A stretch of 64,000 nt of DNA from Membranipora membranacea (taxonomy: Eukaryota; Bryozoa; Gymnolaemata; Cheilostomatida; Membraniporidae): NCBI GenBank assembly GCA_914767715.1, contig OU612073.1, positions 15,190,001-15,254,000 of the forward strand. The letters are read 5' to 3'. Positions within the stretch are counted from its first letter, which is position 1; the number at the start of each line of letters is the position of its first letter. The position numbers were made by a program, and so were the translations under genes. This document shows positions 1-13,918 of this stretch, one piece after another. Under the pieces are notes generated by a model. That model worked only from the letters and a program-made list of their open reading frames with translations. It was not told where the DNA came from and did not search any database.

Positions 1-1650
1 GTAGTAAGAATGCGAAAATTTGACTGTCAAGTGTCATTGTTGGAGATATTCTAAGAAATTTACATTATTTAAGTGTATGATAAAGTAAAAAGAAAGATTG
101 ATTTGAAGCTAAACTCAAAATCCACGTGTACTCAAACATTTTTTTTTGCCATGTTATCGGATGAATAACTGAGAAATTTTCTTCATCGTTTAAAAATGGA
201 GCAAAAAAAATTGACATAAATGATAAGACAATGAACATATAAATTATTTATATCTTTAAGTGGTGCTTTCCTGTAAGTTCACTGGTGCTGTGAAGTAAAA
301 TATCCTAACAAACTGTCACAAATTTATCATCTACATAATATGGGGAAAAATGATGAAATAATACAAATATGTTGCATCACTCACCATGTTCTAAGAAATG
401 AGGATGAAAGCCACCCAGTATTTGTGTATCTAATACTAATAACTTTTCTTGGAATTTGATTCATTTTTTCCTTCAACCCCTTTGGCTTGATCTACTGAAA
501 TGATTGGTTATATTGGTAGGACAACTTCATTCTATGCACCTTTCTAACTCCAAGCTGAAGCTGTCCCATTTTGGCAGAACGATCCTAGGAGTGGCGTGAG
601 AGCCTAACTTTAACTTACCTGTGGTGTGAAACTAAAATCAATGTTATAAAATCCTTGCGTTAATGATAAACGGTGCAGGGTAAGCTCACGCCATTTTCCA
701 CCTACAAGGTAAAGCAACTCTACAGTGTTGAGGTCGTATCCAACCATGATCATGAAAGGGCCCATCCTTTTAGCATGCGCTGTGTAGCCTTATCTCTATT
801 TATTAGAGTTTTCTCAACTGAACTGAACTTTATATAATATATTTATGCACACAGTTGATGAAAAGTCGATATAAGAGGGGTAACATCAGTTTCGCTCTCC
901 AATGAAAGAATTGGAAAGTTGGAAAGAAAGAAGGTATCAAGAAACCAGTATCATAGTTCAAGGTAGCAGATGAAGTTGCAAAAGTATTTTAATTTCCTCA
1001 TCATCTTCTAAAAGCATGTTTCATCGGGTCTTCATATTTGGCTGAACGAGTAAACAACAGTGATGAAACATTAGGTGAAGTATTGTGTATGCAAAAACGC
1101 TGCTGATACTAAGCAGGGCCGTAGCCTAGAAAACAAGGTATGGGGGAGCACAAAACCTTGAGAGTGCTATGTATCACCAAGTTGATTGCTCCTCCAATTG
1201 GGTCTGGTTGGCCAAAGCGATTTTAAAGGAATTTGAAAAAACAGTGAAGTCCCAGATGTACTGATTCTAACACTGATTATTATTTATTAAATCACACTTC
1301 ATTGGCATCCCCTACTACGGTCTGCTTAGGGGATATCAGTGATTCAGTTAGGTGCATCAGCAGATCTCATTTACATGATACTACTAGTGATAAGACAGCA
1401 TTATTATCTGATTTGTTGACATTTTGAGAAGTGTTGTGTCCGGGTCAAGCACTTTTTTTTTTGGCACACATGTTACACATGTGAGTCATCATTATTCGAA
1501 CAATCCAAATGGACAGATGAAAATATGTACGCATCTTTTATCAGAGCAGCTCAGAAGAGACCGTTGATTGGTCAATAATCTTTAGGTCCAAAACAATACT
1601 ATACAAAAAGTTCAGAAGCGTGAAAGCTTTTGTATATTTTTATGTATATA
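1..1650. repeat. Dispersed repeat, copy 1, upstream of FOXO; no gene seen
   Basis: Bases 1 to about 455 and about 1387 to 1650 match 13919 to about 14640 almost base for base in the same orientation, starting with GTAGTAAGA. The window opens inside the repeat, so its left end is unknown. Between the two matching blocks this copy carries about 930 bp that copy 2 lacks. I see no convincing exon and no recognisable transposase or reverse transcriptase here, so it is a non-autonomous or decayed repeat. The last ~80 bases before 1727 are probably FOXO leader; an in-frame TGA sits just upstream of the FOXO ATG. Confidence 0.75.
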
Positions 1651-1726
1651 CAACCAATAATGCTGTATGATGTATTTTAATATACAGGTAAGATAAATAA
1701 TATACTCATTTGCGCATTGACTGACC

Positions 1727-4700
1727 ATGGAAGCACTTCAGTACCGTACAATGTATGCTTTTGGCTGTATTAGTTACCAGTCTGATTATCAAGAGGAGGA
1801 ACCACCAACTAGACAATTGAGTCAGTCTTACTCACCTCTAGCACCAGCATATTCACTTATACCACAATACTCTAGACCATTACAGACTCAAGGCACTACA
1901 ACAGAAAGTTCAAACTCCTGTCTCAAATCTGCCTGCATATCACCCTGTTCTGGGCCTGTACCTGAACTCTTCAATCATCAACTGAACAAAAATAATTATT
2001 GTACCAACAATAATAATAACGACAACTTCTCACCATTGTCACTCCATAACCTTGCCAGCAAGTCTCCAAACCTTTTGGTAACTGAGGCTGTTGCTGAGAG
2101 CAAAGATAACAGCATCACCATAGACCCTCTTTCAAATGCAGATCAAATGATTGATCCAAGCTTGGAACCGACTCCTAGAAACAGATGTAACACATGGCCT
2201 CTGCGGCGGGTTGAACCACCGTCCACTCATGACTCTGAGAGCAACCATGCTAGTGATAGTGTCATCAAAGAGGAGGAGCCTGAAGACTTTAGTGAGCTTG
2301 ACGATGAGTCTCAATCACAAAACCTCTCTGGCGGCCAAGACCACTTAGGTATAGCAAATCAACTAGGAATTAATAATAGCTCTGAACTCGGATCACAAGG
2401 AGACTTAAACGCCAAGAAGCAGTCTGCTCGCAAAAATGCTTGGGGTGAGTTCAATAGCATTGGCCTACATAAGACTATACATGTTTTGATCAGTGAATCT
2501 TTAAGGTATGCAGATGATAATTGCAACTCGCATAACCATCTTCACGGGAACATAGCCGTTGTAATCAGCTGTTATGTCTTCCTGATGTGCAGGTCAAACA
2601 ACCATGTTTTATGCTATGCTGGGCCAGTTTTTTAAAGAAGTCATGCCGCATGTCTTGATCTACCGGTGAGACAGGCCATGATTCGAGCAATGCTCATTCA
2701 ACCAGTATCCTAGCTTGTTTGGTCTTTCACCTCGAGATATATTTGTTCCCAAATTATTCGGTATGAATATACTCCGTTCTTTCAATGTGTGAGCAATTTG
2801 GGAATGGTAACTTAGCGGGATGTCTCTCCCACGTCAAGGAACGATCAGATAGTGATTATGGCTGTCTTTAATTTAAAGCAAGGGTCAGAAACTCCAGGAA
2901 AAGAATTAAAGTTGGGATTATTCTTTTTTCACTCACATTAAGTACAATTCACCCCTTTGCTTCCCTCCCTGAATTTACTCTTTTTTGCTACTTGCAACGC
3001 ATTAGACATTATCTATATATTGGTTTATGTCCTTTGATTGTAAACAAGAAAACCACAATTCACTGATGTGGTAAAGTTAGGTCTACAGTTACTTCTTAAA
3101 AAGTTGTGGTTCAAAATACTGCAATCTACTCTTTGTGGCTTAGTAGCACTTGTACGGTGCCTATAAATAGATATTTGCTTGCAAGATCTACAAATTTCCT
3201 TTTGTGTGAAGAAATTATCCCAATATTCAAGGACCAGAGTTTCAATTTGTAAACAAATACATGCAGCATGCAGATTGAGTGAGCAGCAATTGGGTAAATT
3301 CCTGATTTAATGGTCTTTGGCTGACAATTTGGGGTGACCTCAACCTACAACTTTTAGCATTGACACTTTCATATGATTTATTTCTATTAGACATACACAA
3401 TATTGGTTTGTGTTGAATTTCTCCCTCCATGGTGATTAACTCTCAATTTAACATAACGGGTGTAGCACATGGTTGTGGTTTCCTTAGTGGTCTTTAATCT
3501 CAGCTGATAGGCCCAGCTGTCATGTGTAGGTAGGGAAGATTCTACTCAGTAGTAAGTTTGTACTAGTCGATAGTGGATTACTTTATATACCTACTAGCGC
3601 ATTGAATTAAGAGGCCACATTCTTGTTAATCGTAGAGTGTGATTAATAATATAGTCAGCTGTTTTATAATGTTTGACTGCCTCGATACTTTGCGAGGCTC
3701 TATCAGAGACTATAGTCTCTGGCTCTATTGCGCTTCACTGAGAGAATGTAATCAACCTATTTATTCGCCACCACGCGATTGTATTAGAATTTTTGTTGGC
3801 AAGTTTCCAAACCTTACGCCACAGCTATTCATATAGGCTTGCAGCAGTGCTGTAGGCTTGTATAGAACTGAATCAAATCACTAAGCCAGGTCTTTCTGCC
3901 CTCGTCTATTCATGCTAATAGGAGATATTGGAAATATGCTGACTTTGAAAGGGAATGATTAACTGTTGCATTACTACCTATTTATTGACTAGGGTAGCAA
4001 ATGAGAATAGCTGATGTCCCATGTGAGCTACTGAAAGAATGGCATGCTACGGATATTTGGGAGCAGCTGTGGATTGCACATAGTCCGCGCAGTTTTTGAT
4101 GTATGATAGTTTTCATCGGATAACTATATTTTAATGATACGGAAAATTGTGGTTGATATACCAAACTCCTAGATAATACTGTCTAGTAGGCCTACAAGGC
4201 CCTATTCCCTGCAATCCCTTCACTACGATAGTGTTGGCCCTAATAACTGAACATTATTCATGGTGCTTTACCAAAAAAATGGTAGATCTTAATCCACTTT
4301 AGGGCTGTCGGTATTGTATAGTGCATGTAAATGATTTAATAGATAGGATTACTGTGGCATTGAACCAGTTTGCGAGACAGTGAGAAGATATCCTAAGTAC
4401 ACTGACCGTCAAGACAGTAAGTGGGTCGTTAGAAAAATTTACTGATCCAGTCAAAGTGATACCACCACCGCACGCTGATCGACCAAAGGATTGATTGGGA
4501 GGATATGACTTGTCCTAAGATGTGGGTTCGTTTTATTTATTCTAGGTAACTTGTCCTATGCTGATTTGATAACTAAAGCGATACAGTCGTCACCTGAGAA
4601 AAGGCTGACATTATCACAGATTTATGACTGGATGGTACAAAATGTGGGATATTTCAGAGATAAGGGTGACAGTAACAGCTCTGCTGGATGGAAGGTATGT

Positions 4701-7700
4701 ATATGTATAGCATATTACATTATGTATTATCGTATGTGTTCATTGACCGTATTACAGAACCAGCGTTTTTCTGCATTGTTGGTGTGTCCCACTTTTTACT
4801 GGTATTCCGTATATGATATAGGTGTAATGCAGCTGCTATGTAGATCGAGCTTATGACCATGATACGTGGGCTCTAAACATTATATTGAAGAAAGGCTGCA
4901 TAAATTAAGACTACAATGCATGTGTGAGAGGAGACTCGATGACGATTTTAAGGATAAGATCGTGTATGAGCTGACATGCATGCATTTCTGAGCCGCCGTC
5001 GGCTCGCCAGTTGAATGGAACCAACTGGAATTCGGGCAAATTGGATCAGACTTGATCTAGGTCTGGATAGGCATGCCATTTGTTACTCTCTCTATTATGC
5101 AGTGTGCTAGAATCAACTAGATAAATCTTGTAATTTTGAAGAGTTAGTTATATTATATTATTATTAGTTATAGCGTATTGCTTCATTTTTAAATAGATGA
5201 AATTTTTTATTGTTTGTTGTAGAACTCCATTCGACACAACCTCTCCTTACAACCTCGCTTCATGAGAGTCCAGAATGAGGGAGCCGGAAAGTCTTCGTGG
5301 TGGGTAATAGACCCCGATGCAAAGCCTGGTAGGCCTAAGGCTCCTCGCAGGCCCAGAGGCGGCTCAATGGACAATAAATCTATGAGTATGAAAGCTAGCA
5401 GAGATCGTGCCATGAAGAATTTGAGAGAGCCACAAACTAAAGCGCTCATCAACAAGGATGGAACTATAAGTCCTGGTTCGTACCCTGTCATTGTCTTTTG
5501 CAATGTTATCATCCCTATTATTTTTAATTAAATAATAAACTGACCTTGATATACCTATACTACTAGCTAATTTGGTTTACTTAGCACCGGACCAACAAAA
5601 TTGAAAAGAACAATGTTCTTTTTTGTGGACGGAATATGTCAACTGCTGCACCTGAGTGCATTGTGCAGAAGCCCTGCTATGACAAGACATAGTCAGTGAT
5701 AAGTGATACTGATGATATAGTCTGTAGCCTGTCCCATACAGGGTTCAGAACCTGAGCTTTGCTCACCTCAGAATATGCGTCACCTAATCCTGACTCCTGA
5801 GCCAATCCTTACAGAGCGGTAGTAATGTCAGCAACTAGGTTGCTAACAGCCGCCGCGTGTCATTACATGGCTTATTATGTCGCTAACTTTATAGTCCTAA
5901 TAAATCACCCAATGTTGACAAGACCATGTCTTACAAGGCCTCACCAAACTGATCATTCTTTGTGCCAAAATCAGGAGCACCTAAACATGTATAATGTATT
6001 GACTTAATATACAGATATATAATAATAATAATATATATTGTTATATTTTAGTGTCACCAGGGAATGAGTTTACGTTATCACCAGGTGATGGGAACTACAG
6101 AGAAAGGGCCAGTAGTTTCGCTAGTACCGTCAGTCATGGACCAAGATCTCCAGATCCACTCATGGAACACAAGGTACAGTCACATGGTTATATTAACTCT
6201 AGCGAAGAATTCGCAGGAGAAAAAGGGCACCGTTTCACACAAGCTTGAAATAGCTATTTATGGCTAGTTTACAATAATATACTCAACTTCATTACTTTAT
6301 AAATGGACACCCACCTAAACTAGCTAAACTCGTGCTAGCTGACATTAAGTCACTCTCAAACTAAGCTCTAGATGACATGAAGTCATCCTCAAACTAAGCT
6401 CTAGCTAACATTAAGTCATCCTCAAACTAAGCTCTAGCTGACATGAAGTCATCCTCAAACTAAGCTCTAGCTGACATGAAGTCATCCTCAAACTAAGCTC
6501 TAGCTAACATTAAGTCATCTTCAAACTAAGCTCTAGCTGACACTAAGTCATCCTCAAACTAAGCTCTAGCTAACATTAAGTCATCCTCAAACTAAGCTCT
6601 AGCCAACATTAAGTCATCCTCAAACTAAGCTCTAGCTGACATGAAGTCACCCTCAAACTAAGCTCTAGCTAGTATTTACTCCTCTGGGTTATTACCAAAG
6701 ATTTAATAATATTTAATTATTACAAATTTTCTATCCTGGTCACCCAAGTGACCCAAACACTGCAATAGTGAAAGCAGTGCGTGCTATGTGGTGGTAGGCT
6801 TCTTATACTACTATGTAATGATATCATCTTTTTATCGCAAAAAATCATTCTCAAAAACTAACTACAAATAATGACCTTCTAGCAAGGAAGAACTTTGTTA
6901 TGTACCTGAAGCTGGTAAACAACAAACTTGGCTTGTGAACTTTATGGCTATTATGTTGATATCTGCATGATATCATCTTTCGATGTGAAAGTGTTTATAA
7001 GTATCTTCTGCCGGCTGTATGTTATACAATATATACATTCCCCAGCTACAAGAAAGTAGAACAAAGTTTGGCTGAATTCTTGGAAAATATAAACTTACTA
7101 CCAGGCAGTCTGCTCCTGGATCTGTCTACATTAGGCTAACAGAATGGAATATCACCTAACCGAAATCTTGAAAAAGGGATTACTATCTTCTCAAAATTTG
7201 ATTGTCCCAACAAAACACCACCTTTGTTCTTGCGAGGGAAACGGTGTAGTCACTTTATAGTAGCTATAGCAACAAGGTATCTGTACTATCTTACTGTCTA
7301 GTCTCATTGGGACTGTCTGCTGTGAGTAGCCGTCTATGATGGTCTATGGTCTATAGACGTCTTTGATGGTACGGCTGGTCACAGAGGGTAGACAGTGGCC
7401 TTACCGCCATGATACGCAGTGTGACCAAACACCCAGGGTGACCAGACATCGCACTCAAATAATCCACAGTCTGCAAAACATCAATATGTAACTTGGCGTG
7501 CTCACCGAAACTTGAGTCAAGGCAAAACTATTCAAATTAGCTATCAAATACCTCATCGATTTGCGCAAACTTTTCACCGCTATTGAAAAATTTATGAGTT
7601 GAGGGTTTGTTGATAATTTGGTTTTGGCGCGGTGACAACCAGCGTTGCAAGAGAGTGGACGAAAGAAAATATGTTTGTCTGGAGTTGGTGACGGCTTCAT

Positions 7701-10700
7701 ACCAGTAACAGAAAAAGTCTACTAGATGTTTCAATTTCATCACTTTAAAATTTCATTTTGCATCAGTCTACAGTGTAGACATAGATTTACTATAGTATAT
7801 CAAGGCTACAGCTGCAGAGTAAACCATTTTGTTCTACATCTTAGTCTGAATCACCCGTCTGATCCTTGTATTTAATACATTGCTGTTGGCAATACCGACA
7901 CTTTTCAATGTTTTGTTCTATATTACATTATATTTTTAATTTTATATTGTAGCTATCACCATGGGGCTCAGAAAACTACCTGGTGGATAACGAATATCCT
8001 ATGGACTCAAGTAATAAGCTGCCTGATGATTTCGATCTGATGGGTCTGAAGTTTGCAGAACTATCTGAGGGTGGGGGCTTCATGAACGCCCTCGAGGATA
8101 TCAACGAGCCCTCAGGCTATATTGGTATGGATACTAATACCAGTGGTGGTCCGCCTGGCGGGTCTAACATGGCTAACATGAACTCTATGTACAGTAACGC
8201 CAAGCCGCCATGTAAGTTAACTTCGACATGATATATTCTCTTGAACGCCGTAAATGAATTTATTGGATTGTCTAGGACACCATTTTCCTGGGAAACCAGA
8301 TGGCAGCTTATCATCTTTAGTTTGGTTTCCCACAAAGTTAGTTAAACTCACAGGGTTTCAGTAGAAAGAAAATGTTATTCTCACTGAACTGTGGAATAGC
8401 AACAAAAAAAAACATCAAAGAGGATTTTAGACTATGAGCAAGCAAAACCTGTAACGTATAACTCAGAATATGGGTATTTGAAAAGAATATTTTCAGATCA
8501 TAGATCAAAGAGCTCAAGGATTTTTATTGTCTTATATTGCATATTGTATTATATTTATCATATTATATGCATTTTATATTGATCTCGTGTTTATAATTTA
8601 CAGATTCCACATATATAACGAATGAAACTGGATCCACTAGTTTCAATCCTCCTCCACCATACCAAGAACAAGGAGGGAATCCTCAACAACAGTATAGTAA
8701 ACAGTCCATCAACTCGGCAGCTGCACAAACGGTAAATATGTTCTCCCTCAGTGTATAACAGCGTCAGCTGAGTGTGTAGTTATTGGCTACCTCTTGTGAA
8801 TATTGCTCAGTAAATCTGTTAGATCGGAAGAAAATCGATAAAATATATGTGACACATAGTATATAATAATATAGGTAATCATACAATATATATGGTGTAC
8901 ATCATATGTATGACTGTCAAAAATGTGTATTACAGAATTTCACTACTGCTTGGATGTAGATCAAATTTTGACCCAATTTCCCCGCATTCTACTGTTGCCG
9001 TCAACTGATGCATTCTACTGATGCATCCTATTGGCACATTTTACTAGCAGCTCAAAATCTGAAAGTTAGGCAAAATGGATCATACTCGATCAAGTATGGA
9101 TGTTGGCTTCTCTATTTTTAGAGTCTATACAAAGACCCAATGCTGAGCTATGTAATTGCTGGTAACAACGGTAATAACAACAGCCTAAGTCCTAACATGG
9201 TACAGAGGCAGTCATACTCTCGCAGCGGAGGATACAGCTCTAACGGCGCGCTGCCCAATCAGAACATCACTACATCATCACAGCAACAGCAGAGACTCTC
9301 TGCCGCACAACAAGCTCAACCTCAACAAAGGGTTAGTCATCATAATATCACGGTAAAATTTTTGGAAAACAGAAAGTTGACCTCAACAAAGGGTTAGTCA
9401 GCATTATATCACAGTGAAGTTTTAGGTTTATGGAAAGATGTTGTATTGTGGAGCATGCCACGCTACCTGCGCGTTTCTCGTGTGTGTTCTGGTGTCATCT
9501 AGAATTCCTCTAAATTGCTTAGTAGGATCATGAAGAAATAGGAACCGGGGCACTATCCCTGATTTCGCCATTAGAAATAGTCATACCTCAAACCTGAGAA
9601 TGACTCAGATTTCTTTGCTCAAACTGGAGCTAGCTGGCCTACCCCTGATTAATGGGCTAGCTGGGCTGCTTGTTGGGAGAGGATATTTGGACATTGCAGG
9701 AAACTGTTGATAATGTGAAAATTAGTCATCTTCTGCCACATGCAGCTTATGCCTGGTCTCACGTATAAGCTGTCAACGGCCTGCCTGGTTGACAGTTTGC
9801 GGTTATTACCCAAATGCTGCCATATCTCTGCCCTTGGGATGGTCCTCATGCAGTAGGCATACATGGTAATATTATCAACTCTTTGTATGTATATATGTCA
9901 CCGAAGTCAGGTGACTGCTCTAGACTTCAATTACATAAAATAAACGTGATGTAATTAATCTTTTTTCTCTTGAGACAAAATGCTAACAGTGAGTGTGAAT
10001 CTGGTCCATGTTCTAAGATCAGAATAACAATTAAGTAGTTTTCTAAATCCAACAGCGCTGCTGGCAGTATGGAGAGGAAAATTTGCAAAAATTAAAACCA
10101 ATCAAATGTATTGGCTTTATACTTTAGTTCCTATTTCAGGCTACACCATATATTATTTAGATTTGCGCTTGGACAAATATTCAATACCAACAACTAGTCC
10201 TTGACTTGAATATATATAATTTATTTATATAGCTCTCCAGCTTGTAGGCTATATCACATGTTTGCATTCTTGCTAGCAGATAAAATCTAGCTCATTTTGC
10301 CAGATGTGAGTTTGGACTGCATTGTTTTGAAGTACATATTGATTTGTTATGATTACATCCGCAAAAAAAAAAGTTCTGATTAACTGATGTGTGTCTTTTC
10401 TAGGTATTACCTAGCTCAATTAGAGCAGCTCTTGGTGGCGGCGCAGTACCTGAGCGCCCCACAATCTCACAGTCACTTATGGAAAGCGCACCTATCCTCA
10501 CACAACAGCTGCTAGACTTTCAACCACCAACACAGCAGCAGCAACAACAACAACAGATGTATAATCAAACTAGGGTAAGTGTTAACAGTGTGCATCTCCT
10601 ACTCCGCCTGTCATTGTTAACGAAAATACCTTATAATATAATAATAGTATACTCTACTGGAGTTTTTATTGGATTTTAAATTTCGCTTTTGGAAATTTGC

Positions 10701-12726
10701 TAATTATTTCTTTGATGAATCATTAGATGTATCAAAATTCTCACTTATGAAGGAATTCTATAGTTCTTGGCTAGGTCTCTAAGTTTAATTCTGTTATCAG
10801 ATCGCTGAAGAATCACAGTACAAATTTTTTACATACTGTATGGAAAATGAAATCTTCATTCAAACATATTTTCGATTACAGGGTATGAACCCATCTCGGG
10901 CGGGAGCACCTGGTAATTTTAACCCAGCATATGGAAGTCAGCAGTCTGGTCAACCTGGAGGAGACAACTACTACTTCCCTAACTTCCCCAATGACCTTGA
11001 CCTAGACAATGATAGTATGGCCGACCTGTTCAGCTGTGATGTAGATCAGGTCAGTATTGTAGCCTTTCATAAAAAATAAAAAATAAACATTTTTACTGTA
11101 TCAGGACATATATGGAATAGTTTTTTTTTTCAAAATTATGAAGTTTACAAATCAAAATTAAACTGACAGACTGTATGGAAATATCCATATCTACATGACC
11201 GACTACACTTCTTATGTAGTATAAACTGCTTCTATCTCACATCCAGAAGAAATAAAACATTTGGTTCTCTCATTGTTTCCCTCAATCCCATAAACATATA
11301 TGCAATATTGTATGTGTGTATGTTTACCATAGATGAAACAAACGTATCCATGAACTTTTTGTTAGACCAAGTTCAGAATTTGTACTTAATATACCATAAT
11401 GATCAAAGACACATCAGATTCATAGAAGCATCAGATTTACATTGAGTAATTTTATGTATTATAGATCATCGCTCAGGAGATGCAAATGGATGGAGGGCAG
11501 ATCTATTTAGCTGGATTTGACATTTATTCGAATCAGCAACAACAGCAGCAGCAATCCAACAGTAACCAATCAGGTATTGGTCTATCATAACGGATGGCCT
11601 TGACCTCCTTAAATGATGTCACATATATTCTTACAATGTGCAGCTTGGCGGTGACTAGGGTCATGATGCAGTGAAAATTGACAGCGTCTGGTTGTACCAA
11701 TACCGGCAGCTGTGGTAACCTGAAATTTAGTTTAGACTGTCTACTTACGAATGAATATTGCCTATGAATATGTTAAATGATCGGTTCTGTAAACTTCATC
11801 AGTTAAAAGTTCTTTCTAGCAACCAACCAGCTTGTTTCTTATGATGAGTTGATGTTGCTACACTACTGCCCCTTGCCTGTGGGCCTACTACTATAAAATA
11901 TATATTCTATTTTAAGTGATTTTGTTTGTCAAGACCAAATCATGATCAAGGAAATTGAAATTAATTTTGGTTGATGATATTTAAGTTTTATTATTAGAAT
12001 GCTCAGGTTACACTATAACTTATATTACTCGTGTTATAAAATGTTTAAGGCTAGTGTAAATTGTTCGGACTGCTGCCCCCCCCCCCCCCTCCAGATCAGA
12101 CCCAACCCCCAACCAGACCTTTTCTTTCACCATCTTAAGTATAAAGCTGTAGCTCCACGTAACGATGTAATCACAGGCCGATGGCATGTCTAGACATGCT
12201 AGGCCGATCTCACACTGCTACACAGGCCTATGAGTTAGTACTCGATGGTCTAGTGAGTCATAGTGGGGTAATAAATCAGGTGCCTAGATTGACCAATGAA
12301 CTCCCTCAGTTCAATCGATTGACCAATAATATTTAATGGGCGTGTTAACAAATGACCGGATATAGATGTCATATTAAATCCGGGTCTTTGTCACTTTGAA
12401 TCTTCACCAAATAAAATTTCAGTCTTCTGTAAAATTGATGTGAGGACAGCTTCCATTTCCAAGTGATACAGCTATTACCTTCCATATTTTCACTACAGCA
12501 CCACTCCTATCTTTGTAGTTATGGTCTTTTTTATCATAAATACTAATAGGAGGATGTGATTTAACTACAGATATTATCAACTCTTCCATTTTTGATAGCC
12601 TGTCACGATTTGATAGATGACGTGTTCAACAGCGTAATTATTGAAGCAAGCAATCAACAACCAATCAGCATAGAGGATCGTCCAGATCACTTGGGCAAAA
12701 GACCAACAAGTTCTATGTCCACTTAA
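1727..12726 (+). CDS. FOXO: Forkhead box O transcription factor (FOXO)
   Basis: Nuclear DNA-binding effector of insulin/PI3K-AKT signalling. Exons: 1727-2444, 4546-4694, 5223-5475, 6052-6173, 7953-8211, 8604-8731, 9122-9331, 10404-10574, 10882-11049, 11465-11573, 12599-12726 (2415 nt, 804 aa, phases continuous). The forkhead domain (about residues 236-335) has [16 protein letters not shown], the FOXO-specific KGDSNSS insert and NSIRHNLSL. Three AKT-type RxRxxS/T sites are visible: T156 (RNRCNTWPL), S337 (RPRGGSMDN) and S395 (RERASSF), matching T24/S256/S319 of vertebrate FOXO1. Residues about 705-745 ([20 protein letters not shown]) match the conserved C-terminal activation region. Glutamine runs occur in exons 7, 8 and 10. 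The N-terminus is about 130 residues longer than in vertebrates. The start is the first ATG after an in-frame TGA. Exon 3 ends at a weak donor (GTTCGT), but the frame demands it. Confidence 0.97.
3704..3721. repeat. Perfect 18-bp palindrome, FOXO intron 1
   Basis: CAGAGACTATAGTCTCTG is its own reverse complement. It is preceded by GCTCTAT and followed by GCTCTATTG, as in the longer palindrome at 21109-21140. Confidence 0.8.
6335..6671. repeat. 33-bp minisatellite, about 10 units, in FOXO intron 4
   Basis: Ten head-to-tail units of 33 bp, each built around AAGTCATCCTCAAACTAAGC followed by TCTAGCTGACATG. Two main unit variants alternate (GACATGAAGTCA and AACATTAAGTCA). The array lies between FOXO exons 4 and 5. 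The unit, read in reverse complement, resembles an internal stretch of dispersed elements near 30.1 kb and 42.3 kb. Confidence 0.9.
8959..9100. repeat. Fold-back element of the GATCAAG family, FOXO intron 6
   Basis: The left end reads GATCAAATTTTGACCCAATTT and the right end reads AAAATGGATCATACTCGATC, an imperfect inverted pair. Both ends resemble those of the copies at 21435, 31158 and 56441. No coding capacity. Probably a MITE-like non-autonomous element. Confidence 0.5.
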
Positions 12727-13918
12727 CACGAGTAATCACTCGTGCAGATCCACCGATTAACCACTCGTGACCCCAAATCGATGTAAAAATCGTGTCATGT
12801 AGCCATAGCTTAAGCCTGTGGCCTGTGATTCCCCTCCCAATGCGAGTCCCATCATACAATGGTTGTGCATACTCAGTTATTGTAATTATGGAAGATCCAT
12901 TATTATCCTTTGTATAAAACTATTTTATTCTGTCGATACCCAACTCAAAACTTCTTTTCTTTCACGAGAGACCGATACAAGATCTTCCTTCTCTCTTAAA
13001 ACTTTTGACTTAATTTTTTACTCAGAATTGTACATAGTCATGTTATTACTTACTAGTATCAGTGCTGTGGATTGTGTAATGATTGATAGGCTCATATCTT
13101 TTATCATATCTTTGCTTCTCTTGTTCTAAACAAATTATTGTTATCTTGTATATAGGCCTCATGTTTGAACATCCTCCTACCCACAATCCCTCAGCTACAT
13201 ATAAATGTCTGGTCGGAGTATTTGTATCTCTGTTAAAAAACTTTTTGATGTGCCAAGACCTGCCCTGCAGTAAAACATGAATAGTGAGTAAAACTTTGAT
13301 TTGCGATGTATGATTTTGTAGATGGTTGGTAGATTTTGTAGCTTTGTGAATTCTTGTTTTTCATGCAGTTTGTTCCGATCATGGCCAATCTTGCTTGGTT
13401 TATTGCACATGCCCCTGTTAGATCGTTTGTTCATCACTTGTATGGCACTGAGGTTTTCACTGTCATTTTATTGTGGAATGAATTTTCTCACAATCTTGAC
13501 ATCTTCTTGGCTGTTGATTTTCAAAATAGTATACACTGATATTTTTATATTCCCTACATTAACCACATTATAATACAGAGATGGATTTTTATTATAATTG
13601 TTATATACAGTTATGGAATGATTAATTGTCAATATAATTTTCCACATAAGTTACATAGTTTTCTCAGTTTCTATGACATACTGCATTGGAATGGTAACTT
13701 AAGATTCAATGCAGTGTGTATCCTCAAGCTGCAAATGCTAGCTAGAGCTTCGTTAGCTTGGTCTGGGGACAAATCTCAATAGCTTACAGGGTTTCAGTAG
13801 CTTACAAAGATTGAGTAAATTCTGGCTTGCCATAAATTTCACCTTTTCAAGTCTTCCTGATTAAAGAATTTTTCCAAAGAATATCCCCTCCATTTCCATA
13901 TGAATCACATGGCGTGAT

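Noticed and set aside
6335-6671. CRISPR-like array of 33-bp repeats
   Set aside because: Units are contiguous with no unique spacers, and the DNA is animal nuclear; it is a minisatellite.
12076-12090. Homopolymer C/G tracts here and near 17131, 36673, 43229 and 59510
   Set aside because: Simple polymorphic tracts in introns or spacer with no further structure.
12818-13129. 103-aa open frame just downstream of FOXO
   Set aside because: Low-complexity hydrophobic translation of AT-rich DNA, most likely FOXO 3' UTR or spacer.
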